In this document: one piece after another, positions 1 through 7,277 of the stretch
Layout: every line of letters begins with the position of its first letter
Position numbering within the stretch: the stretch's first letter is position 1
DNA from: Treponema sp.
GTDB taxonomy: Bacteria; Spirochaetota; Spirochaetia; Treponematales; Breznakiellaceae
Assembly (NCBI GenBank): GCA_031283505.1
Contig: JAITBO010000173.1
Coordinates: 1 to 35,327 of the forward strand
DNA: 35,327 bases
Direction of reading: 5' to 3'
Made by a program: the position numbers and the translations under genes
Notes under the pieces: model-generated
Seen by the model: only the letters and a program-made list of their open reading frames with translations
What the model was told of the DNA's origin: nothing
Database searches by the model: none

Positions 1-109
1 ACCCCGCCCCTTGGGGCGCTTCCTACTGGGGGTGCGGGGGATGTGTTCCCCCGCATACACAAAGATTTCACGGAGAAATCTTCGATACCCCGCCGCTCTG
101 CGGCGGGGA

Positions 110-142
110 GGTTCATTCTTCCTGCGTAAAGTGAGTTAGTAA
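110..142 (+). repeat. Dispersed repeat, copy 1
   Basis: The segment begins GGTTCATTC and continues CTGCGTAAAGTGAGTTAG. A copy with a 4-5 base length difference lies on the minus strand at 32681-32718, and a shorter version at 32801-32829. The three copies sit in the non-coding DNA on either side of the conserved gene block. Whether this is the end of a mobile element or a genome-wide intergenic repeat cannot be told from one window. Confidence 0.5.
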
Positions 143-275
143 TAAAAACTCCGTGTATTTCCGGGGTTAAAATTCCTATGCGTTTATCCTGGCCCTGGAG
201 GTGGGTGTTTTACAGTGTTTTTTTTGGAATCCCCGGTACTTTAATGGGCATCACCAATCTGTTCCCCAATTTTTC

Positions 276-305
276 TATAATTTACCGCCTTTCCTATACC
301 GATAA
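276..305 (+). promoter_or_regulatory. Candidate sigma-28 (FliA) type promoter for flgN-csrA
   Basis: The octamer ACCGATAA at 298-305 matches 7 of 8 positions of the flagellar sigma-28 -10 element GCCGATAA. TATAATTT at 276-283 matches 6 of 8 of TAAAGTTT, but the spacer is 14 rather than 11-12 bases. The start would fall near 312, leaving a short leader that contains AGAGGT before the ATG at 327. Late control of flgK/flgL by sigma-28 is common. The same TATAAT could instead serve as a sigma-70 -10, although no good -35 precedes it. Confidence 0.35.
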
Positions 306-326
306 TTGATTAGAGGTATAGCAGGC

Positions 327-869
327 ATGGTCAAAGAGAATACGGCGGCGGCTCAGAGCGGAAACCCGGAATACAACCGGTGTACGGCGGTTTTGGAGCA
401 GGAACGGGAACTCGTCGCAAAAATTGCCGGGATACAGGCGCTGGTCCGCGGGGCGGTCGTAAACCGGCAGTGGCTGGACTTTGAATCCCACATGGAGACC
501 CTTGGACAGATCGGGGCGCAGTTTGAAGCTCTGGAACGGGAGCGCGTCAGGATTTTTTCATCCTTTTCCGGTGGCGGTAATACGCCGGAAAAAGCCGGGG
601 AGGAGGCGGCTGGTTTTTACGCCCTAGCGTCCCGTTTTCCTCCGGACGAGCGGAAGGCCGTCACCGGCGTGTACCGGAACCTTAAAACAGAAACCATGAA
701 AGTTAGGATGGAGAGCGACATCCTCATGAATTACCTCAGCGAAGCCACCCTTTTGGTCTCAGGCTTTCTGGAGGCGGCCTTTCCGGACCGGAAAGGCAAG
801 ATATATTCCCGCAGTGGCGCCCAGGTTCAGGCGGATATGCGGAGCATGGTGTTAAACCGCCATTTTTAA
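327..869 (+). CDS. flgN: FlgN-like flagellar export chaperone
   Basis: A 180-residue, mostly helical protein with many Glu, Arg and Gln residues and no signal peptide or membrane segment. It sits 18 bases upstream of flgK. In many flagellates this position holds FlgN, the chaperone that escorts the junction proteins FlgK and FlgL to the export gate. The call rests on size, composition and position more than on motifs, because FlgN sequences diverge strongly. I chose ATG 327 rather than the in-frame TTG 306. AGAGGT lies 10 bases before the ATG, whereas the TTG has no ribosome site and overlaps the candidate promoter region. Confidence 0.7.
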   Translation: MVKENTAAAQSGNPEYNRCTAVLEQERELVAKIAGIQALVRGAVVNRQWLDFESHMETLGQIGAQFEALERERVRIFSSFSGGGNTPEKAGEEAAGFYALASRFPPDERKAVTGVYRNLKTETMKVRMESDILMNYLSEATLLVSGFLEAAFPDRKGKIYSRSGAQVQADMRSMVLNRHF

Positions 870-887
870 GGGACAACAGGAGGAATC

Positions 888-2777
888 ATGACATCCACAT
901 TTCAGGGGATCGAGATAGGAAAGCGGGGGGTCATAGCCCACCAGCAGGCCCTTACCACCACGGGTCACAACCTTTCCAACGCTTCCACCGAAGGATACTC
1001 CCGGCAGCGGGTCGAAATGTCGGCCTTCGAGCCCATATACCTGCCCAGCCTTAACCGCGAGGAAACCTCCGGACAGATAGGCCAGGGGACCATCATAGAG
1101 CGGATAGAGCGCGTCAGGGATCAGCTTCTGGACAGGCGTATCGTTGCCCAGGCCGGCGGGGAAGGGTACTGGACCACCCGGGACCCTTACATCCGCATGA
1201 TGGAACAGGCCTACATGGAAGTGGGGGGTAACTCCATACGGGGGAAAATGGACGCCTTTTGGGACGCATGGCAGGAACTTTCGATATACCCCGCCGACAC
1301 CCCTCCCCGGACTGCGGTACTTGAACGGGGCAAGACCCTGATCGATGGCATACACGAGCGGTACAAGAGCCTCAAGGGACTACAGGACATGGCCGAGGAG
1401 GACATCAGGCTTACGGTTGACAAGGTAAACGGCCTGTCCCGGGAAATCGCCGGCCTCAACCGGGACATACAGCGCATCCAGGCTCAAGGGGACAATCCCA
1501 ACGACCTCCTGGACCGCCGGGACCTCCTGGTTGACCGCCTTTCTTCAATCATTGATGTAACGGTGGATAACCGGGACCCCGACGAATTCATGGTCCACAC
1601 GGCTGGGTTCGTTCTGGTCCAGGGTAGTATAGGCCGGCAGTTCGATCTGGTCCGGGGTTCCGAAACCGAAGGGTATTCCCGGATCACCTGGCAGGAAACC
1701 GGAGACGAGGCTCGTTTTCGGGACGGAAGCCTGGCGGCTCTCGTAGAACTGAGGGATAATACCATACAGGAAGAGATTCAGAATCTGGATTCCATGACCA
1801 TGAATTTCATCGATCTTGTAAACGAGGTACATCGTTCGGCCTACGGGCTCAACGGGGCCACAGGTCTCGATTTCTTTACCGAGCATCCCTTTGTGACCAA
1901 CGTGAACGGCAACTATGACCGGGACGGGGACGGGGCCTACGATTCAAGCTACATCTTCAGGATCAACGGCGTCAATGTTCTGGAGGAACGGGATCAGGTG
2001 GGGCTTGAGGGGGTTATCACTCTTTCCGGCGGCGGCGGCAATGTGGAGGTCCCTTACTATCCTACCGACACTGTGGCGGACATCGTGGGCAGGATCAACA
2101 ATTCCGGCGCCGAGGTTACCGCCCGGATCAACCGGGATGGCCAGCTCTCCCTCAAGGGGACCCCGGCGGAGGGGGCCATACTCCCCGGCGGCAACCCGGA
2201 CTTCGTGATCCGCCACATTGAAGACTCCGGTCGCTTCCTGGCGGGTTACGCCGGGGTCCTTAACGCTCCGGGGCCGGAGGGGGCCTATGACTGGGGCGGC
2301 CCGGATGCGGTGGCGGCCTTAACCGGCGGCGCTACGGACCGGGCGCCGGCCCCCACGGCTCACCCTTCGGGATGGATAGAGGTGAACCCCGCCCTGATCC
2401 GGGACCCCGGTTCGGTGGCTTCCGGCTTCGGAGAGAACGGCAGGGCCGCCAACCCCGGCAACGGGGACGCGGCAATGGCCATAGCCTCAATCAGAAACAC
2501 GGCGGTCATGGTGGGCCGTCTTGGAACCTTCGACGACTACTTTGCCGATGCGGTAGGCCGCGCCGGTATGCTTGGCGCCCGGAGCCGGGATTCCCTTGAG
2601 ACCCAGAACCTTCTCATGAAACAGCTCAAAGATATGCGGGAGTCCGTTTCCGGCGTCAATGTTGACGAGGAGTTGTCGAATATGATCAAGTACCAGCACG
2701 GATACGCAGCTGCGGCCCGGTTCATCACAACAGTCAATTCCATGTTGGATACGCTTATTAACCGGATGGGGGTGTGA
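888..2777 (+). CDS. flgK: Flagellar hook-associated protein 1 (FlgK)
   Basis: FlgK forms the first ring joining hook to filament. The N-terminus has the rod/hook family signature (GHNLSNASTEGYSRQRVEM, about residues 27-45). The C-terminus ends in the matching helix (ELSNMIKYQHGYAAAARF, then VNSMLDTLINRMGV). These two helices pack together in the assembled ring. At 629 residues it is longer than the roughly 550 of enteric FlgK. The extra length is in the middle, including a Gly/Pro/Ala-rich stretch around residues 455-500. A strong AGGAGG precedes ATG 888. It is co-directional with flgN and flgL, with 6 bases to flgL. Confidence 0.95.
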   Translation: MTSTFQGIEIGKRGVIAHQQALTTTGHNLSNASTEGYSRQRVEMSAFEPIYLPSLNREETSGQIGQGTIIERIERVRDQLLDRRIVAQAGGEGYWTTRDPYIRMMEQAYMEVGGNSIRGKMDAFWDAWQELSIYPADTPPRTAVLERGKTLIDGIHERYKSLKGLQDMAEEDIRLTVDKVNGLSREIAGLNRDIQRIQAQGDNPNDLLDRRDLLVDRLSSIIDVTVDNRDPDEFMVHTAGFVLVQGSIGRQFDLVRGSETEGYSRITWQETGDEARFRDGSLAALVELRDNTIQEEIQNLDSMTMNFIDLVNEVHRSAYGLNGATGLDFFTEHPFVTNVNGNYDRDGDGAYDSSYIFRINGVNVLEERDQVGLEGVITLSGGGGNVEVPYYPTDTVADIVGRINNSGAEVTARINRDGQLSLKGTPAEGAILPGGNPDFVIRHIEDSGRFLAGYAGVLNAPGPEGAYDWGGPDAVAALTGGATDRAPAPTAHPSGWIEVNPALIRDPGSVASGFGENGRAANPGNGDAAMAIASIRNTAVMVGRLGTFDDYFADAVGRAGMLGARSRDSLETQNLLMKQLKDMRESVSGVNVDEELSNMIKYQHGYAAAARFITTVNSMLDTLINRMGV

Positions 2778-2783
2778 TAAATC

Positions 2784-4031
2784 ATGAGACGTGTTTCCAC
2801 AGATATGCCGAATAACGATATACAGTATTACCTCAGAAGGCAGGAAGAAGGGCTGTCCAATATTCAGTCGAAGATCGCGTCCCAAAAGCGGATCCTCGAA
2901 CTGCGGGACGATCCCCTGGCCGCCTCCCATGCGGTGCGTTACGAATCCTACCTCGCCCGGCTTGAGCGGTTTGAAAAAAACACCCTCTACGCCAAAGACC
3001 ACTACAACGAGGTGGACTCTTACCTCAGGCAGGGCAACGACATACTCCAGCGGGTACGGGAACTGTCGGTCCAGGGCGCTACCGGCACTTACGCTCCTGA
3101 AGACCTCAAGTATATGGCAGTAGAGATCAACGAACTCCTCAAGGAGATGGTCTCCCTTTCCAACGCCGTTGGTTCCGACGGCAAGCAGCTTTTTGCCGGG
3201 GACAAGGCCTTTACCGAGCCTTTCCGCATTGTGGAAGGAAATGTTCCCGGCGGCGGGGAAGCCATGGTGGTCCGGGTGGAATACCGGGGCGCGGGTTCCG
3301 AGAGGAAGGCGGAAATAACCGATCAAGCCTATACGGAACTGGACCTTGGGGGAGGGGAGGCTTTTTGGGCCGAGAAGATGCAGATTTACTCCACTGCGGA
3401 CGCCACGGATTACCGGGTTCCCGCAGACAGTGCCATCTATGTGGACGGCTATGAGATCCCCGTTACAATAGGGGACACGGTCCAGGCCATAGCCGCCAAG
3501 ATTAACGATTCACCTGCGCCGGTCAAAGCCTACATAGACCCGGAAACGAAGGGGCTTGCCCTGGAAGGGACCAATGCTCACCTGATACGCCTGGAGGACC
3601 GCCGAGGATCCCGGGTTTTGCAGGACCTGGGACTCATCGCCCCAAACAGCGATCCCAGCGCCCCGAACTGGCACCCCGGCGCCAGGGTTTCGGGAGGATC
3701 CGTCTTCGACATGGTAATCCGCCTCCGGGATGCCCTGTTCCGGGGGGACAGCGAATTCGTGGGCAGCCAAGGTATAGGGGGTATGGATTTGGCCTTAGCC
3801 AACATACAGACCCATCTTACCATCAACGGCAGCCGGCAGGAGCGGGTGGAACAGACCTGGCAGAGGCTGAATCAGGAAATCCCCAACGTAAACGCCGAAT
3901 TGAGCCGGGAAGCCGGCCTGGACGTCGCCACGGCGGCGACAGAACTCGGCATGATGCAGTTTGCCCACAGGTCGGCGTTACAGACCGCCGCCAAGATACT
4001 GCCCCCGACCTTACTTGACTTTTTACGCTAG
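2784..4031 (+). CDS. flgL: Flagellar hook-associated protein 3 (FlgL)
   Basis: FlgL is the second junction protein, between FlgK and the flagellin filament. It has the flagellin-like N-terminal helix (MRRVSTDMPNNDIQYYLRRQ, then a long amphipathic stretch) and a C-terminal flagellin-like helix (MMQFAHRSALQTAAKILP). At 415 residues it exceeds enteric FlgL (about 317), with the addition in the central surface domain. ATG 2784 follows flgK by 6 bases and no strong Shine-Dalgarno is present (GGGGGTGTGATAA), so translation is probably coupled to flgK. Confidence 0.95.
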   Translation: MRRVSTDMPNNDIQYYLRRQEEGLSNIQSKIASQKRILELRDDPLAASHAVRYESYLARLERFEKNTLYAKDHYNEVDSYLRQGNDILQRVRELSVQGATGTYAPEDLKYMAVEINELLKEMVSLSNAVGSDGKQLFAGDKAFTEPFRIVEGNVPGGGEAMVVRVEYRGAGSERKAEITDQAYTELDLGGGEAFWAEKMQIYSTADATDYRVPADSAIYVDGYEIPVTIGDTVQAIAAKINDSPAPVKAYIDPETKGLALEGTNAHLIRLEDRRGSRVLQDLGLIAPNSDPSAPNWHPGARVSGGSVFDMVIRLRDALFRGDSEFVGSQGIGGMDLALANIQTHLTINGSRQERVEQTWQRLNQEIPNVNAELSREAGLDVATAATELGMMQFAHRSALQTAAKILPPTLLDFLR

Positions 4032-4049
4032 GATGAGGAAAGTAGAAAC

Positions 4050-4493
4050 GTGAAGGTTACAACTAAAGCCTACGGCGTTGTTGAGGTAAATGAACACCAG
4101 AAAATCACCATTGCTTCCGGTCTTTTCGGCTTTGAATCTTTTAGAGACTATGTTCTCTTGGACGCCGAACGGCAGCCTTTTTATTGGCTTCAGTCCATGG
4201 ATGTGGAGCGCCTTGCCTTTATTCTCGTCAATCCCTTTCTTTTCAGACCCGACTACGAACTGGACATCGGCGACGAGGATCTTTCCGAGATAGGCATTTC
4301 CGATCCCCGGAAAGCGCTGATCTTCTCTATCGTGACCATCCCCGCTGATGGGGGACCCATGACCGCTAACCTTCAGGGGCCCCTGGTTATCAACCGGGAG
4401 ACGCGCCAAGGGAAGCAGGCCGTCCTTACGGACCCCCGGTGGAGGACCCGGCATAACATCATGGACGAATTGACCGTGGCGAGGAACCACTGA
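4050..4493 (+). CDS. fliW: Flagellar assembly factor FliW
   Basis: FliW is a small beta-barrel protein that binds either flagellin or CsrA. When flagellin is exported, freed FliW sequesters CsrA and flagellin translation resumes (established in Bacillus subtilis). The 147-residue length and the motifs [23 protein letters not shown] and the [17 protein letters not shown] block fit the family. The start is GTG 4050, preceded by GAGGAAAG. The stop codon shares one base with the csrA ATG, so the two are translationally coupled. The flagellins it should bind are encoded on the minus strand in this same window. Confidence 0.95.
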   Translation: MKVTTKAYGVVEVNEHQKITIASGLFGFESFRDYVLLDAERQPFYWLQSMDVERLAFILVNPFLFRPDYELDIGDEDLSEIGISDPRKALIFSIVTIPADGGPMTANLQGPLVINRETRQGKQAVLTDPRWRTRHNIMDELTVARNH

Positions 4494-4726
4494 TGCTGAT
4501 ACTATCCAGAAAGATCAACGAAAAAATTATGATCGGGGACGATATTTCCGTATCCATCATAGAAATCCGGGGGGATCAGGTGCGCCTGGGGGTAACGGCC
4601 CCTAAAAACGTCAAGGTTTTCCGCCAGGAAATATTCGATGCCGTCAAGGCCGAAAACAAGGCCGCTGCGGAATCGACCCCCGTATTTCCGGAACTGGATC
4701 TTGGTGTCCGGGGAGATCCGCTTTAG
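4493..4726 (+). CDS. csrA: Carbon storage / translational regulator CsrA
   Basis: CsrA is a dimeric RNA-binding protein that blocks translation by binding GGA motifs near ribosome sites. The 77-residue sequence starts [15 protein letters not shown] and carries the RNA-contact region [14 protein letters not shown], with the key Arg at position 44. The acidic C-terminal tail after residue 55 is longer than in E. coli CsrA (61 residues) and resembles FliW-dependent CsrA proteins, where the tail contributes to FliW contact. It overlaps fliW by one base and is the last gene of the operon. Only 25 bases separate it from the convergent HD-GYP gene, and I see no convincing terminator between them. 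Confidence 0.96.
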   Translation: MLILSRKINEKIMIGDDISVSIIEIRGDQVRLGVTAPKNVKVFRQEIFDAVKAENKAAAESTPVFPELDLGVRGDPL

Positions 4727-4751
4727 AACCAGCGTTCCGGCGCAAACAAAA

Positions 4752-5852
4752 CTATTTATCTCTATTCTGTTCGTAAAGACGCTCAAACTCACCGGCGATA
4801 GAATAAAACACATCGATCAGGGCCGGATCAAACTGGGTTCCCTTGCCTTCCAACATTTTTTCTACCGTAACTTCGTGGGTAAAGGAGGACTTGTAACTTC
4901 GTTCCATCCTGAGGGCGTCGTAAACATCGGCAATGGAAACAATGCGGGCGGAAAGGGGGATCATGTCCTGTTCAAGCTGAAAAGGATAGCCGGTGCCGTT
5001 CCATTTTTCATGGTGGTTCAGGGCTATCTCTTTGGCCATAGGATTGGGATATGTGGACAGGATAAAGGCGCCATTTTTGGTATGTTCCTGCATCACCGTC
5101 CATTCCCAGTCCGAAAGGGGCTCCTCCTTGTTCAGAATATCATCGGGGGTACCGATTTTTCCTACATCATGCATGGACGCGAGAAACCCGATGTTGTCGA
5201 TAAAATCCGCGTCTATACGGTCATAACCGGGCTGGTTGTAGAGTTCTTCCGCCAGCCTTCGGGAATAGTAGTTCACCCTGGAGATATGTTTGCCCGTGTC
5301 GTTGTCTTTGAGCTTTGAAGCTTCAAGAAGGCTCATGAAGACGCTACGGAGGAGGCACTTGTTCTCTTCCGTCACGTCATCGAACATAACCACGAATTCC
5401 GTAGGTTTTTTGGCAACCGTATCCGAAGGGAAAATGTATACCCTGGTTTCAACGGTTACCATTTCCCGGGATTTAATCCTGGCTATGCCCTTCCACGAGC
5501 ATCCGTTTTTTCCGTTTATGATGGTATCCCGTATTTTCCTAAGATCCTCCAGGGCGAAGGATCTGCCGAACGCTTCAATGAAAGCGTTCCCTTCCGGTTT
5601 GAAAAACCCGGTAAACAGGTTTTCACAGGCTTGATTGGCAATAAGAATCTGAAGGTTATTATCAATGAATAAAACCGGAAAAATGCTGTTAATAAAGGGA
5701 TTAAACCCGGAAAAAGATTCATGAGTATCAGTTTCTTCGTTATTGGCAGCTTCAAGAGAATGGGAGAGATCCTCAAAATCTTCCATCTCTTGCAGTTCTT
5801 CCAATTCATCAGCTTCAAAAAAATTTGAACTGTTACTCACGCTGCCCATCAT
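4752..5852 (-). CDS. PAS and HD-GYP domain protein (likely cyclic-di-GMP phosphodiesterase)
   Basis: HD-GYP enzymes hydrolyse cyclic-di-GMP. The 366-residue protein has an acidic N-terminus (residues 12-45), a PAS-like sensor domain (about 50-165) and a C-terminal HD-GYP domain. The metal-binding and signature residues are intact: HD at 228-229 (HDVGKIGTPDDIL), HTKNG at 257-261, HHE at 280-282 and GYP at 288-290. The position usually Asp in HHExWDGxGYP is Asn (N285). There is no membrane segment, so it is a cytoplasmic sensor. ATG 5852 overlaps the tsaB stop (ATGA-type junction). It is last in the operon. With the PilZ gene upstream it suggests cyclic-di-GMP control of motility, which is inference. 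Confidence 0.9.
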   Translation of the reverse strand: MMGSVSNSSNFFEADELEELQEMEDFEDLSHSLEAANNEETDTHESFSGFNPFINSIFPVLFIDNNLQILIANQACENLFTGFFKPEGNAFIEAFGRSFALEDLRKIRDTIINGKNGCSWKGIARIKSREMVTVETRVYIFPSDTVAKKPTEFVVMFDDVTEENKCLLRSVFMSLLEASKLKDNDTGKHISRVNYYSRRLAEELYNQPGYDRIDADFIDNIGFLASMHDVGKIGTPDDILNKEEPLSDWEWTVMQEHTKNGAFILSTYPNPMAKEIALNHHEKWNGTGYPFQLEQDMIPLSARIVSIADVYDALRMERSYKSSFTHEVTVEKMLEGKGTQFDPALIDVFYSIAGEFERLYEQNRDK

Positions 5853-6541
5853 TTTCCATCATTGATTGACTGGCGTACCAATTCCGCATCACTTTTCCGT
5901 AAATAAAGAGGGCCGGACGATACATCATCAACCTTATTAAGTATAAAGTATTTTTGGGAAATTTCCAATAACTCCCGGATTCTCCCGTATCTTCCAAAAG
6001 GATCAAGGCTGATTTTCCGGCTGTCCTCCATTAACCGGGTAAGTTCCGGGAATAACATTGCGGCGTCAGGCCCGGTAAGCAATAGATCGCCCGGAATTTG
6101 GGCGGCGGCGGCGGCAATACCGGAAGCATCGGCATCCATATAATCGCTTACACAGTCCCGGCCCTGGTATAGGGCAGTAAAATACCGTTGCTTTTTGGCG
6201 TCTATGATGGGGATCACCGGACCCGGCCAGAAGGAAAACCGGGCGGCCATACAGTCCAGGGTGGGTACCGACACTACCGGGATACCCAGCGCCAGAGAAA
6301 GCCCTTTGGCCGCCGCATAACCTATTCTAAGGCCCGTAAAGGAACCGGGTCCTTTCATGCAGGCTACAAAGTCCATCTTTCTTTTATCCAGACCCGAAAT
6401 TTTCATGAGGGTGTCCGTCAGAACCAGGAGGGCTTCCGAGTGGGTAAGTCCTGCGTCATATTCGATACATCGTACATCATTCCCCGATGCAACCGCAGCC
6501 TTGAGAACAGAAGTCGCCGTGTCAATGGCAAGAATATTCAT
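5849..6541 (-). CDS. tsaB: tRNA threonylcarbamoyladenosine biosynthesis protein TsaB
   Basis: TsaB is the non-catalytic partner of TsaD in making t6A37 on tRNAs that read ANN codons. The 230-residue protein begins with the ASKHA-fold strand MNILAIDTATSVLKAAV and carries GPGSFTGLRIG at 64-74, both diagnostic. The family length is about 220-240 residues. The start lies 4 bases beyond the end of tsaE, and its stop overlaps the next gene. tsaD is not in the window. Confidence 0.95.
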   Translation of the reverse strand: MNILAIDTATSVLKAAVASGNDVRCIEYDAGLTHSEALLVLTDTLMKISGLDKRKMDFVACMKGPGSFTGLRIGYAAAKGLSLALGIPVVSVPTLDCMAARFSFWPGPVIPIIDAKKQRYFTALYQGRDCVSDYMDADASGIAAAAAQIPGDLLLTGPDAAMLFPELTRLMEDSRKISLDPFGRYGRIRELLEISQKYFILNKVDDVSSGPLYLRKSDAELVRQSINDGK

Positions 6542-6545
6542 GTTT

Positions 6546-6998
6546 CTATTCCAGAACCCGCATATTGATTTTACGTCCCCCTTCCGGAAGGATTTCGAGT
6601 TCTACGATGACGGCTTCGGGGGGAATAGATCCGGAAATACGTTCGCTCCACTCAATCACTGAAACCCCCTTGCCGGAGATGATTTCTTCCCCTCCCAGAG
6701 CAATAAAATCATCATCCCCATTTAGGCGGTATGCGTCAATATGGTAAAGGGGTATTTTTCCGGGATATTCGGAAACGATGGTGTAAGTGGGACTGGTTAT
6801 CTCTTCTTCTATGCCGAAGAAACGGGCTATGCCTTTGGTAAAATAGGTTTTTCCCGCGCCGAGCTTTCCACGCAAGGCTACTACGCTTCCGGGCTTCAAA
6901 GATTCGGCAAGACGTTCCCCGGCAGCAATAGTCTCTTCCGGGGAGTTGGAAATAACGGTTATTTCAGAAAGGGAGTCCTCCGGAATCATCCAGTTCAT
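6546..6998 (-). CDS. tsaE: tRNA threonylcarbamoyladenosine biosynthesis ATPase TsaE
   Basis: TsaE is the small P-loop ATPase that regenerates the TsaB-TsaD complex. The 150-residue protein has Walker A GKLGAGKT (44-51), SPTYTIVSEY (69-78), the HIDAYRL segment (86-92) and VIEWSERI near 114-121, all typical of the family. The start at 6998 lies inside the end of the preceding small gene (35-base overlap), with AAGGAAG about 15 bases upstream. ATG 6989 is an alternative start. The tsaE-tsaB pairing is common in bacteria. Confidence 0.95.
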   Translation of the reverse strand: MNWMIPEDSLSEITVISNSPEETIAAGERLAESLKPGSVVALRGKLGAGKTYFTKGIARFFGIEEEITSPTYTIVSEYPGKIPLYHIDAYRLNGDDDFIALGGEEIISGKGVSVIEWSERISGSIPPEAVIVELEILPEGGRKINMRVLE

Positions 6999-7227
6999 TC
7001 AAATATTTCTTTACTTCCTTCATCAGGGGGATAAGAGGGTAGTCCACCGGTTCGGCTAGAGTGACCAAAATATCCCTGGCTCCCGTCGGTTTTGTTTCTA
7101 TAGTGAAATCTATGGCCCTCTCTACCGTCTTATTCAATAATTCCAGTACCAAGATACCGGAAAAAAGCCTGCGGTAATAGATGGGAACATCTTTTCTTGT
7201 AATGTCTTTAACTTGAAGAACTTTCAT
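6964..7227 (-). CDS. Small conserved-looking protein of unknown function upstream of tsaE
   Basis: An 87-residue soluble protein with the pattern MKVLQVKDITRKDVPIYYRR at the start and a Lys/Glu-rich C-terminal helix. I recognise no family. The absence of Cys or other metal ligands and the overlap with tsaE suggest a short regulatory or structural role, but this is not shown. It is first in the operon with tsaE, tsaB and the HD-GYP gene. A good sigma-70-like promoter lies just upstream (7248-7277). The ribosome site is weak (GAAGTTGG). Confidence 0.65.
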   Translation of the reverse strand: MKVLQVKDITRKDVPIYYRRLFSGILVLELLNKTVERAIDFTIETKPTGARDILVTLAEPVDYPLIPLMKEVKKYLNELDDSGGLPF

Positions 7228-7247
7228 TCAAACCAACTTCATAAAAA

Positions 7248-7277
7248 ACTATAGTGGTTTTATTCTTAAGAGGTCAA
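7248..7277 (-). promoter_or_regulatory. Candidate sigma-70 promoter for the tsaE-tsaB-HD-GYP operon
   Basis: On the minus strand TTGACC (7277-7272) is followed after 18 bases by TATAGT (7253-7248). This is a good fit to the housekeeping consensus. The -35 overlaps the stop codon of the PilZ gene. Transcription would begin near 7241, giving a leader of about 14 bases before ATG 7227. Confidence 0.6.

Larger units (their letters stand above)
1..326. repeat. Hairpin cluster and non-coding DNA before the flagellar operon
   Basis: No gene is supported here. The first 108 bases hold four perfect stem-loops in a row: 5-10/13-18, 33-40/48-55, 62-69/75-82 and 88-96/100-108 (CCCCGCCGC, loop TCT, GCGGCGGGG). 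None is followed by a T run, so they look like an intergenic palindromic repeat unit, although they could also end a gene to the left of the window. Bases 110-142 match two other places in the window (see the dispersed repeat entries). The stretch 143-275 shows nothing recognisable. Confidence 0.5.

Noticed and set aside
306..326. TTG 306 as the start of the FlgN-like protein
   Set aside because: No ribosome site and overlap with the candidate promoter -10; ATG 327 has AGAGGT at good spacing.
4638..5318. 226-residue plus-strand open frame across the HD-GYP gene
   Set aside because: It is antisense to a protein with intact catalytic motifs, and its own translation shows no family features.
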